From the NCBI GenBank assembly GCA_038233075.1, contig JBBSMQ010000014.1:30641-94640 (forward strand): a stretch of 64,000 nucleotides of DNA. The letters are read 5' to 3'. Below the pieces are notes generated by a model, which was given only the letters and a program-made list of their open reading frames with translations, searched no databases and had not been told where the DNA came from. A program made the translations under genes and the position numbers. Below, piece by piece: positions 50,292 through 57,859 of the stretch. Each line of letters opens with the position of its first letter. Within the stretch, counting starts at the first letter, position 1. Source of the DNA: Iamia sp038233075. Lineage in GTDB: Bacteria > Actinomycetota > Acidimicrobiia > Acidimicrobiales > Iamiaceae.

Positions 50292-51049
50292 GCGTCGCGA
50301 GCGGGTTGGCGGTCGCCTGGGGCCTCCTCGTCGCCGTCGCCCTGTGGCCCCGACGACCCCGCCGCGCCCTCCGACCGGCCGCAACCGGCCCCGGCCCCCG
50401 GTCGGGGCCCCTCACCCGGCTCGGCCGGCGGGCTCGGACCGCCGTGGGGGCGCGGGGCGACGGCGAGGGCGACCGCCAGCTCGGCGCACTGCTCGTGCTC
50501 GCGGTGGTCCTCATCCCGGTGGCGCCGGTTCTCGCGCCCATTGCACTGGTGGGGGCCGCGCTCATCCCCTGGCTGGCGGCGCGCCGACGCCAGCGGTTCG
50601 AGGCCGATGCCGCCGCTGAGGCCGTGCCCGACGCGGTCGACCTCTTCAGCCTGGCTCTCGCCAGCGGCTTGCCGCTCCCCTCGGCGCTGCCGGTCGTCGC
50701 TCCCCGGGTGCCACCCCCGCTCGGGCCGGACCTGGTCGACGCCGAGATCCGCTCCCGTCACGGCGAACCCCTGGCCGAGGCCCTCGACCGGGTGGCAGAG
50801 GCCCGGCCGCCAGCCCGGCCCCTCGTCCGCCTGCTCCTCGCCGCCCACCGTGACGGCACGCCGGTGGGTGAACCCTTGGCCCGCCTGGCCGAGGAGCAGC
50901 GCCTGGCCCGTCGTCGAGCCGCCGAGGCCGAGGCCCGCCGGGTGCCGGTCCGGCTCCTGTTCCCACTCGTCTGCTGCACCCTGCCCGCCTTCGGACTGCT
51001 CACCGTCGTGCCCCCGGTGGTCGTCGCCCTGGGCGACCTGCGCACCTGA
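50288..51049 (+). CDS. tadC: TadC-like type II/IV secretion inner membrane protein
   Basis: A 253-aa platform protein. After basic low-complexity residues, hydrophobic helices (LGALLVLAVVLIPVAPVLAP) and a T2SSF domain follow (VPDAVDLFSLALASGLPL, LAEEQRLARRRAAEAEARR), ending in hydrophobic LFPLVCCTLPAFGLLTVV. It follows tadB directly with a 4-bp overlap. Confidence 0.85.
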   Translation: MSVASGLAVAWGLLVAVALWPRRPRRALRPAATGPGPRSGPLTRLGRRARTAVGARGDGEGDRQLGALLVLAVVLIPVAPVLAPIALVGAALIPWLAARRRQRFEADAAAEAVPDAVDLFSLALASGLPLPSALPVVAPRVPPPLGPDLVDAEIRSRHGEPLAEALDRVAEARPPARPLVRLLLAAHRDGTPVGEPLARLAEEQRLARRRAAEAEARRVPVRLLFPLVCCTLPAFGLLTVVPPVVVALGDLRT

Positions 51050-51182
51050 CCGCACTCGCCGTCGGGCGGGCCCCTTCGCGGCGTCGCGCCGCCGTCCCGG
51101 CCCCAGGCCGGCTCGTGGCCTCGGCCGCCGCGTCCACCCCGGCCCGGGGCAATCCGCCTCGCGCCCGACCCCGGAGGTCCCC

Positions 51183-51401
51183 ATGTCCACCCCCGTCATC
51201 CTCACCCTGCTCGGCGCTCTGCGCACCGCCACCGCCCGTCTCCGGCTCCGCTCCGAGGACGGCCAGGCCACCGCCGAGTACGCCCTGGTGCTCCTCGGCG
51301 CTGCCGTCGTGGCCATCGCCCTGGTCACCTGGGCCACCAGCTCGGGTCGCATCGGCGACCTGTTCGACCGCGTCTTCGACGAGATCCAGAGCCGCCTGTG
51401 A
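51183..51401 (+). CDS. Flp/DUF4244-like pilin
   Basis: A 72-aa pilin-like protein. The sequence EDGQATAEYALVLLGAAVV resembles the prepilin processing site and hydrophobic stalk (glycine before the mature start and Glu at about +5) of actinobacterial Tad pilins. GGAGG precedes the ATG. Its end overlaps tadE by 4 bp. It is probably the main pilus subunit. Confidence 0.85.
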   Translation: MSTPVILTLLGALRTATARLRLRSEDGQATAEYALVLLGAAVVAIALVTWATSSGRIGDLFDRVFDEIQSRL

Positions 51402-51805
51402 CGTCGACCCGCCTCTCGGCGCCACCGACACGCCGGACCGGCGGCCGGCAGCGCCAGCGGGGCCAGGCCACCGTCGAGCTGGCCCTCGCCCTGCCCCTGG
51501 TGCTGGTGGGCATGCTCTTGATCGTGCAAGCTGGCCTGGTGGTCGCCGACCACATCGCCACCGTCCACGCCGCCCGCGAGGCGGCGCGGGCGGTGGCGGT
51601 CGACGGTCGTCCTGGCGTCGCCGATCGGGCCGCCGCTGACGCCGGGCGCCGTGGATGTCGGACCTCGGTGACCCGTCCGGCGGAGGTGGGCGCGGTGCTG
51701 ACCGTCACCCTCACCTGCCCGGCGCCGACCCGGGTGGCGCTGGTCGGAGCGTTGCTGCCGGACCCCAGCGTGTCCGCCGCTGCGGCCATGCGGGTGGAGC
51801 GGTGA
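51398..51805 (+). CDS. tadE: TadE-like pseudopilin
   Basis: A 135-aa protein with the TadE signature RGQATVELALALPLVLVGML after a basic N-terminal part; its C-terminal half has two cysteines (GCRTS, LTCPAP) that may form a disulfide outside the membrane. Pseudopilins support pilus assembly. GTG 51398 overlaps the pilin stop. Last gene of the tad operon in this window; no TadG-like partner follows. Confidence 0.87.
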   Translation: MTSTRLSAPPTRRTGGRQRQRGQATVELALALPLVLVGMLLIVQAGLVVADHIATVHAAREAARAVAVDGRPGVADRAAADAGRRGCRTSVTRPAEVGAVLTVTLTCPAPTRVALVGALLPDPSVSAAAAMRVER

Positions 51806-51811
51806 GAGCTT

Positions 51812-51833
51812 GGCGCCGGCCCTCGCCGGCGTC
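51812..51833. terminator. Terminator hairpin between tadE and the methyltransferase
   Basis: CGCCGGC-CCTC-GCCGGCG is a perfect 7-bp stem with a 4-nt loop, extendable to 9 pairs with one wobble. It separates two convergent genes and can act in both directions. Confidence 0.75.
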
Positions 51834-51842
51834 GCCGACGGG

Positions 51843-52598
51843 CTAGGTCGGCCTGGTCCAGACGGTGACGACCGACACGCCCAGGTGGCGCAGCGGGGTG
51901 CCCTCCAGGGCCCGCATCGGCCGGCGCAGGTGGCGCCCGGGCCCCCATCGCTCGAGCGGCGGCATCATGAAGGTGGTGCCCACCTCCCGCAGGCCGGCGC
52001 CGGCGAGCAGCTCACGGAGATCACGCGGTCGATAGTTGCGAGCGGTCGAGAGCCGACGGTGCAGCGGCTTGATCCACGGCACGAACGGGTACCACTTCGA
52101 GCGGCGCTCGCGACCTCGGACCATGAAGGAGTGGGTCTCGAACGGGAACCCGCGGTTGGGCACGGTGACGTAGAAGTGCCCTCCGGGCCGCAGCACCCGA
52201 GCGACCTCGGCCACTGCGGCCGGCGCGTCGACGATGTGCTCCAGGGTCTCGACCGCGATGGCGGCGTCGAACGTGGCGTCGGGGTCGGAGAGGGTCTCCG
52301 CGCTCTGCATCCTGAGGTCGAAGCGGGCCCTGTCCTGACGGGCCGACACGCGCGCGCGGAACTCCTCAAGGCGGGCCTGCTCGACCTCGACACCGACCAC
52401 TCGGTGGAAGGTCTCGGCCAGCCGCTCGGTGTAGGCGCCGTTGCCGCAGCCCACGTCGAGCACAGCCTCCCCCTCGAAGGGAACGATGCCGGCGAGCAGC
52501 TCCAGGCGACGGTCGATGCCGAGCGAGCCCAGCGGCTCGGGCCAGCCCAGGCTCAGCTCTCGGCCGTGGCCCCACTCCGGTTCGACCAGATCCTCCAT
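51843..52598 (-). CDS. Class I SAM-dependent methyltransferase
   Basis: A 251-aa methyltransferase. Motif I VLDVGCGNGAYTERLA binds SAM; AIAVETLEHIVDAPAAVAEVARVLRPGGHF is the motif II-III region. C-terminal residues after the Rossmann core are aromatic and basic (RERRSKWYPFVPWIKPLHRR), as in ubiquinone/menaquinone or lipid methyltransferases. The substrate cannot be told. It stands alone beside the helicase gene. Confidence 0.88.
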   Translation of the reverse strand: MEDLVEPEWGHGRELSLGWPEPLGSLGIDRRLELLAGIVPFEGEAVLDVGCGNGAYTERLAETFHRVVGVEVEQARLEEFRARVSARQDRARFDLRMQSAETLSDPDATFDAAIAVETLEHIVDAPAAVAEVARVLRPGGHFYVTVPNRGFPFETHSFMVRGRERRSKWYPFVPWIKPLHRRLSTARNYRPRDLRELLAGAGLREVGTTFMMPPLERWGPGRHLRRPMRALEGTPLRHLGVSVVTVWTRPT

Positions 52599-52721
52599 GC
52601 CCGTCCTGACCCTCGACGTCGTCTCAACCGCCCATCTTGACGCCTCGGAGCCCCTCGGTGTCCGCCGGGCCGGCCCGGCCGCCTCGACCAGAACGGCAGG
52701 CGCCCAGTGGCGGATGCTCGC

Positions 52722-55019
52722 TCAGGCCAGGTCCGGACGGCTCACCTCGAGGAGGGCGATGGCCCCCGCCTTGTCGAGGGGCTCGTTCAGGTTCCCGCAC
52801 TTGGGTGACTGCACGCACGACGGGCACCCCGAGGCGCAGGGGCAGTGACGCAGCACCTCCAGCGTGGCGGCCAGGTGGCGGTGGGCGGCCTGGTAGCCCA
52901 GCTCGGCGATGCCGGCACCGCCTGCGTAGCCGTCGTAGACGAAGATGGCCGGGCCCCCGACATCCTCGGCCCAGGGTGTGGAGACGCCGCCCACGTCCCA
53001 CCGGTCGCAGATGGTGAACAGCGGCAGCATCCCGATGGCGGCGTGCTCGGCGGCGTGGAGCGTGCCCAGCCAGGCTGAGGGCGCGAGCCCTGCCCGGCGT
53101 AGCAGCCCGATGTCGATGGCGTACCAGAAGGCCCGGGTGATGAGGCGGTTGGGGGGCAGGTCCAGGGCAACGGTGCCCAGGGTCTCGCCACTGGCCACGT
53201 CACGGCGCTGGTAGCCGGTCACCTGGGAGGTCACCTCCACCGCGCCCAGGGAGAGCCGCGTCCGGCCCACCCGACGCCACTGCTCCTCGGCCAGGACCCG
53301 GATGTGCACCGTCGAACGGGCCTGGGTGGCCTCGGACCCGTCGGTGCGCTCCACCTCGGCCACCCCGTCGTCCAGGTCCAGGCCTCTGACCCGCCAGGCC
53401 ACCCCCTGGTGCAGGTACACGGCACCAGGGTGGACGACCTCGGGGGCTCGTCCCTGGTCGACCGTCCCCACCAGTGTCCCGTCGCACTGAGCGATGCGCA
53501 CCTCGCCGCCCCCGCCGTTGCGCAGGCCCACGCCCCGCGAAGGGAACCCCCGCGCCGCCCACACCGCGCGCGGCCCGTCGCCGGGGACCTGGCGCATCCG
53601 GGCCCCGGAGCGGATCCGGAGCCGGTCGGCGCGCACCAGGCGGCGGACGCCCTCGTCGAGGTCGTCGCCCCACCACCGCTCGTCGGCCGCCGACAGGGGT
53701 GTCTCGTAGGCGGCGCAGGCCAGGTGGGCATCGACGACGTCGGGGTTGGCCGGGTTGACCACGGCTGGTTCGGGCGGTCGGGTGAAGACCTCCTCGGGGT
53801 GGGCCATGAGGTACTGGTCGAGAGCGTCGTCCCCGGCGACGAGCACCGCTAGGGAGCGTTGTCGGGCCCGCCCTGCCCGGCCCGCCTGCTGCCACAGTGA
53901 GGCGATGGTGCCGGGAAAGCCGTCGAGGACGCAGGCGTCGAGGCCGCCGACGTCGACACCCAGCTCGAGGGCGGAGGTGGCGACCACCCCGCGGAGCCGA
54001 CCCCCGAAGAGCTCGGCCTCGATCTCCCGGCGCTCCCCGGCGAGGTAGCCACCCCGGTAGGGGCGGACCGCCCCCGTCAGGTCCGGGGCCAGGCGGCTCT
54101 GTGCGTCGGCGGCCACCACCTCGGTGCCGCGTCGGCTGCGGCAGAAGGCGATGGTGCGGTGTCCGGCGGTGACCAGCTCGGCCACCAGCGAGGCCGTGAC
54201 CCGGTGGGTGGAGGCCCGGGCCCCGGTGGCGGCGTCGACCAGCGGGGGGTTCCAGAGGGCCACCACCCGCTCGCCCCGGGGGGAGGCGTCATCTGTGACG
54301 GCCTGCACCGGCGAGCCGCACAGAGCGCCCGCCAGGGTGGCGGGCTCGCCAATGGTGGCCGAGGCGAACACGAAGGTGGGCTCGGCTCCGTAGCGGGCGC
54401 ACAGCCGCCGCAGCCGGCGCAGGACGTGGGCGACGTGGCTGCCGAACACACCCCGGAAGGTGTGGAGCTCGTCGACCACCACGTAGCGGAGACGGTGGAG
54501 GAAGGTGGCCCAGCGCTCGTGGTGGGGGAGCAGCCCGCAGTGCAGCATCTCGGGGTTGGTGAGCACCACGTTGGCGTGGGTCCGGGCCCAGGTCCGCGCC
54601 TCGGGTGGGGAGTCGCCGTCGTAGGTGGCGGGGACCAGCCCATCGACGCCCAGCGCGCCCATGGCCCGCAGCTGGTCCTGGGCCAGGGCCTTGGTGGGGC
54701 CCAGGACCAGGGCGGTGCCGCCGCGCACGGGCTCGGTGGCGGCCTCGGCGATGGGGAGCTGGAAGCAGAGGGACTTGCCCGAGGCGGTGCCGGTGGCCAC
54801 GGCCACGTGGACGCCCCGGCGGGCCAGGTCGATGGCCTGGGCCTGGTGGGCCCACAGGCCCTCGGCCGGGAGGTGGGGGGCCAGCCGGGCGGGGAGCGGA
54901 TCAGACAGCTCGGCCACCCGGGCGGGCCGGGGAGCCAGGTGCTCGACGTGGACCAGCCCCTCGGCGCGACCGTCGAGGACCTGCAGCAGGGTGTCAGGGG
55001 GGGTGGTGAGGAGGGTCAT
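52722..55019 (-). CDS. DEAD/DEAH-box helicase, MrfA/YprA-like with Zn-binding C-terminus
   Basis: A 765-aa superfamily 2 helicase: motif I ATGTASGKSLCFQLP, motif II VVVDELHTFRGVFGSH (DELH), motif III FASATIGEP, motif VI QQAGRAGRARQ. The C-terminal DUF1998 domain has four cysteines in CPCASGCPSCVQSPKCGN. MrfA in Bacillus repairs mitomycin adducts; actinobacterial relatives flank the Tad and topA loci, as here. A -10 TAGCAT lies about 40 nt upstream of the ATG at 55019. It is divergent from the BldG-like gene. Confidence 0.92.
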   Translation of the reverse strand: MTLLTTPPDTLLQVLDGRAEGLVHVEHLAPRPARVAELSDPLPARLAPHLPAEGLWAHQAQAIDLARRGVHVAVATGTASGKSLCFQLPIAEAATEPVRGGTALVLGPTKALAQDQLRAMGALGVDGLVPATYDGDSPPEARTWARTHANVVLTNPEMLHCGLLPHHERWATFLHRLRYVVVDELHTFRGVFGSHVAHVLRRLRRLCARYGAEPTFVFASATIGEPATLAGALCGSPVQAVTDDASPRGERVVALWNPPLVDAATGARASTHRVTASLVAELVTAGHRTIAFCRSRRGTEVVAADAQSRLAPDLTGAVRPYRGGYLAGERREIEAELFGGRLRGVVATSALELGVDVGGLDACVLDGFPGTIASLWQQAGRAGRARQRSLAVLVAGDDALDQYLMAHPEEVFTRPPEPAVVNPANPDVVDAHLACAAYETPLSAADERWWGDDLDEGVRRLVRADRLRIRSGARMRQVPGDGPRAVWAARGFPSRGVGLRNGGGGEVRIAQCDGTLVGTVDQGRAPEVVHPGAVYLHQGVAWRVRGLDLDDGVAEVERTDGSEATQARSTVHIRVLAEEQWRRVGRTRLSLGAVEVTSQVTGYQRRDVASGETLGTVALDLPPNRLITRAFWYAIDIGLLRRAGLAPSAWLGTLHAAEHAAIGMLPLFTICDRWDVGGVSTPWAEDVGGPAIFVYDGYAGGAGIAELGYQAAHRHLAATLEVLRHCPCASGCPSCVQSPKCGNLNEPLDKAGAIALLEVSRPDLA

Positions 55020-55160
55020 GGGCTCGAGCGGGGATGGATCCCGACGGAAGGGCCCAATGCTAACGACAGGCCCGTAACTACACTCGTGTCGGAGTCGTCC
55101 GGGTCAGGCCGTGTACCGTGCCGGGTTGGACCCGTCGCCGGTCGGACCGGAGGAGACCAC

Positions 55161-55502
55161 GTGATCGAACTGGGTTTGGAGCTCTCCGAGCGCGACGGGT
55201 GGGCCGTCCTGGCGGTCTCGGGCGAGGTCGACGTCGCCACCGCGCCGCGGCTGCGGGAGCGGTTGGTGGCGCTGGTGAGCGAGGGGAGATCCCGGATCGT
55301 GGTCGACCTGGAGAAGGTCGAGTTCATCGATTCGACGGGTCTCGGCGTGCTGGTCGGGGCCCTGAAGCGGGTCCGGACCAACGACGGCGACCTGGCCCTG
55401 GTCTGCACCGGGCCGCGGATCCTCAAGGTCTTCGAGATCACCGGGCTCACGAAGGTGTTCGCCATCCACCGCACGGTCGATGAGGCGACGGTGAGGGGCT
55501 GA
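55161..55502 (+). CDS. bldG: Anti-sigma factor antagonist, BldG-like STAS protein
   Basis: A 113-aa STAS-domain protein. The sequence GEVDVATAPRLRERLVALV, VEFIDSTGLGVLVGALKRVR and LKVFEITGLTKVFAIHRTVD matches Streptomyces BldG closely, including the phosphorylatable Ser in DSTGLG. When unphosphorylated it binds anti-sigma factors and frees sigma. GGAGGAGA precedes GTG 55161. The next gene encodes the likely kinase. The position beside helicase and topA also matches streptomycetes. Confidence 0.9.
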   Translation: MIELGLELSERDGWAVLAVSGEVDVATAPRLRERLVALVSEGRSRIVVDLEKVEFIDSTGLGVLVGALKRVRTNDGDLALVCTGPRILKVFEITGLTKVFAIHRTVDEATVRG

Positions 55503-55518
55503 CCCCGTCGCGCTTCCT

Positions 55519-56028
55519 GTGACTGCCTCCTCGACCCCGACCACCGTGCCGTCCGAAGGGGTCGCGCCGAGGGTTGATGTCGTGCGCCTCCAGGTCCCCG
55601 CGGTCCCCGAGTACCTCGCCCTGGTGCGCATGGTGGTGGCGGGGACGGCCCGGATCGATCCGCTGCTCGACGACGAGCGCGTCGACGATCTGCGGGTCAT
55701 CGTCTCCGAGGCGTGCACCAACGCCATCGAGGCGTCGGCGCGCCGGCAGGCGGACGACGAGCCGGTGGCGACGGTCGAGGTCGAGTGCCGTCTCACCCCG
55801 TCGCGGGTCGAGGTCATCATCGACGACGTGGGGGGCGGCTTCGATCCTGAGCAGCTCGAGATCCTCCCGCCGGTGACCGATCCGGCCCGCATGCGGATCG
55901 AGCGAGGTCTCGGCCTGCCCCTCATCCGGGCCCTGTCCGACGAGTCCGAGATCCGCTCGGGCCCCGAGGGCACCCGGGTCCGCGTCGCGGTCTACGCCGC
56001 CGCCCAGGTCCCCCCGGGCGTCCCGTAG
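55519..56028 (+). CDS. Anti-sigma factor / serine kinase, RsbW-like
   Basis: A 169-aa HATPase_c protein: N-box IVSEACTNAIEAS, G1 IIDDVGGGFDP and G2 RGLGLPLIRALSDE. RsbW-type proteins bind sigma factors and phosphorylate the STAS antagonist. GTG 55519 is 16 nt after the BldG-like stop. The sigma factor it controls is not evident; the nearest sigma gene is at 44267. Confidence 0.88.
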   Translation: MTASSTPTTVPSEGVAPRVDVVRLQVPAVPEYLALVRMVVAGTARIDPLLDDERVDDLRVIVSEACTNAIEASARRQADDEPVATVEVECRLTPSRVEVIIDDVGGGFDPEQLEILPPVTDPARMRIERGLGLPLIRALSDESEIRSGPEGTRVRVAVYAAAQVPPGVP

Positions 56029-56079
56029 CCAGGCCCCGGTCCTGTCCCGGCCCGGGCCACCCCGGTTCGGCCTTGTCCC

Positions 56080-56131
56080 TGAAGTGGTCCCGTGTTCGGT
56101 TGCGGGGGCGACCAAGACCGGGACCGGTTCG
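56080..56131. repeat. 52-nt palindromic dispersed repeat, copy 2
   Basis: Same outer arms GAAGTGGTCCCG and CGGGACCGGTTC as copy 1 (29778-29829). Seven bases differ, four of them as changes that keep pairing or wobble in the inner stem (for example GGTTGC against GGTCGT opposite GCGACC/GCGGCC). It is intergenic here, between the RsbW-like gene and a convergent membrane protein. Confidence 0.7.
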
Positions 56132-56158
56132 GCGGGTTGCCGACCCGGAGCGGACCGG

Positions 56159-56410
56159 TCAACCGGTCGCGGGAGGGTTGCGCCGGGAGCGGAGGAACAG
56201 GCTGGCGGCGAGGGCGATCACGACGAGGTGGAGCCCACACGCCGCGAGGGCGGCGGGGAGGCCGTCGTGGTCCTCGTCGTTGATGGCGGCCAGCAGGAAC
56301 GCCGAGGGGCGGACGAGCAGGGCGATGCTGAAGGCGAGCAGCACGCCGGTGAGCACGCGACGGGCCGTGGCTCCGGCCCGGGTGCGCAGCGACGAGCGAC
56401 GGCGGTCCAC
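56159..56410 (-). CDS. Small two-helix membrane protein
   Basis: An 83-aa protein with two hydrophobic helices (VLTGVLLAFSIALLV; GLHLVVIALAASLFL) joined by an acidic loop INDEDHDG, with basic ends. TACCGT 6 nt before GTG 56410 makes this the likely leaderless start rather than GTG 56413. No homologous family is recognised. Confidence 0.65.
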   Translation of the reverse strand: MDRRRSSLRTRAGATARRVLTGVLLAFSIALLVRPSAFLLAAINDEDHDGLPAALAACGLHLVVIALAASLFLRSRRNPPATG

Positions 56411-56499
56411 CACCCGACGGTATCCACCTCGGGGCGGGGGACGGGTGAGGGCCGGACACCCTCGTCCTCTGCGCCCGACCGGGATGCGACGATGGAGCC

Positions 56500-56916
56500 G
56501 TGGCCTCCGACGATCTGCCCGTGAGCGGCCGACTCACCGTGCCCGGCTGGGAGCTGGTGGAGACGTTCTCGACCTCAGGCGGACCCGGGGGTCAGCACGC
56601 CAACAAGGCCAGCACCCGGGTGGAGCTGCGCTTCGACGTGGCCAGCTCGTCGGTGCTGACCAGCGCCGAGAAGCGCCGGGTCAGGGACCGGGTCGGACCG
56701 GCCCTCCGAGTGGTGGCCGACGACGAGCGCAGCCAGGCCCGCAACCGCGACATCGCCCGAGACCGGATGGCCGACGCCCTGCGTGAGGCGCTGGTGCCGC
56801 CCCGGCGTCGGGTGCCGACGCGACCGTCGCGGGGCAGCCAGCGTCGCCGTCTGCAGACCAAGCGCCAGACCGCCGAGCGCAAGGCCCAGCGCCGCAAGCC
56901 CCGCCGGGACGAGTGA
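56500..56916 (+). CDS. arfB: Peptidyl-tRNA hydrolase ArfB (ribosome rescue)
   Basis: A 138-aa release-factor-like protein. The GGQ motif is in SGGPGGQHANKASTRVELRF, and a basic tail (SRGSQRRRLQTKRQTAERKAQRR) enters the empty mRNA channel of stalled ribosomes. It hydrolyses peptidyl-tRNA when no stop codon is available. GTG 56500 has GACGAT 6 nt upstream, a weak leaderless signal. Confidence 0.93.
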   Translation: MASDDLPVSGRLTVPGWELVETFSTSGGPGGQHANKASTRVELRFDVASSSVLTSAEKRRVRDRVGPALRVVADDERSQARNRDIARDRMADALREALVPPRRRVPTRPSRGSQRRRLQTKRQTAERKAQRRKPRRDE

Positions 56917-56931
56917 CGGGGCCGCGCCGGA

Positions 56932-57093
56932 TCAGCGCTTGAGGAACTTCTTGGCCATGCCGGCCAGGCCGCTGCCCCCGCCACTGCCGCTCGTGCCCGT
57001 GGAAGAGGGGGATCGGGTGGTGGTGCCGCGGCTCTGACCGCCGCCACTCATTGCTGCCTTGGCTCCTCGGATGAGGCGATGGGCCATGCTCAT
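56932..57093 (-). CDS. Small basic protein of unknown function
   Basis: A 53-aa ORF: SMAHRLIRGAKAAMS, then a Gly/Ser/Thr linker, and LAGMAKKFLKR at the end. The two amphipathic basic ends joined by a flexible linker resemble small nucleic-acid- or membrane-binding peptides. ATG 57093 is preceded by AGGA at 9 nt. No family is recognised. Confidence 0.45.
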   Translation of the reverse strand: MSMAHRLIRGAKAAMSGGGQSRGTTTRSPSSTGTSGSGGGSGLAGMAKKFLKR

Positions 57094-57214
57094 GGTGCGT
57101 GTCCTGTCGGTAGGAGGTCTCCCGACGGATGCTCCCCGGTGGGAGCCGCCCCAACCAGACCCGGTCGCTCGGCCATGAGGATCACCCCGACGGGTGGGAG
57201 TGCGACCGGGCGCC

Positions 57215-57742
57215 TCAGCGGTCGGGCTCGGGGAGCTCGAACACCCAGGGTGCCCACTGGCGGAACGCCTGGCCGATGGTGCCCCACTCCCACTCGGGCT
57301 CGAAGGAGCCGATGGGGATGATGCGATCCCAGCCCCGGGCCTCGATCTGGTGCCGGGTGGCCTGGTCGAGGGCCCAGTGCAGGTGGCCCTCGGCCAGCAC
57401 CAGGGCCTCGACCTCCCCGTCGGGTAGCTCGACGGGGCCGAGGGCGTCGACGTCGGCCCAGGTGCAGCGCAGGTGGAAGGTCCCCGGCTCGTAGGAGAGC
57501 CCCTCGGGCGAGAGCCGCAGCACCGGGGACTGGCGCCGGCGGATGCCGAACCAGAAGAAGAGGGTCCAGGCCACAACGAAGAGCAGCGCGATCGGGATGC
57601 TGCTCAGGATGAACCAGAGGATCACAGCCAGGGGCAGGGCGGCGACCACGAAGATCACCAGCATGCGGGCCTCGTGGCGTCGGCGGACGGCCGGATCGGT
57701 GCCCACGACGACCTCGTCAGGGTGGGGGCGGGGCACGGGCAC
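57215..57742 (-). CDS. Membrane protein with a PH-like domain
   Basis: A 175-aa protein. Two helices (MLVIFVVAALPLAVILWF; IALLFVVAWTLFFWFGI) are followed by a cytoplasmic beta-rich domain (LRLSPEGLSYEPGTFHLRCTWADVD) like bacterial PH domains. TAGGAA lies 6 nt before GTG 57742, near the leaderless pattern. It is divergent from topA. Function unknown. Confidence 0.65.
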   Translation of the reverse strand: MPVPRPHPDEVVVGTDPAVRRRHEARMLVIFVVAALPLAVILWFILSSIPIALLFVVAWTLFFWFGIRRRQSPVLRLSPEGLSYEPGTFHLRCTWADVDALGPVELPDGEVEALVLAEGHLHWALDQATRHQIEARGWDRIIPIGSFEPEWEWGTIGQAFRQWAPWVFELPEPDR

Positions 57743-57859
57743 GCCTGCTTCCTAGCGCAGCGCCCTTCCGGCGCGCACCCTGTCGGAGCGGACGACACCT
57801 CGGTCCGCCGAGGACCGTGCTTGACAGAGTGGACGCGCCGACCCATACCCTTCCCCGCG

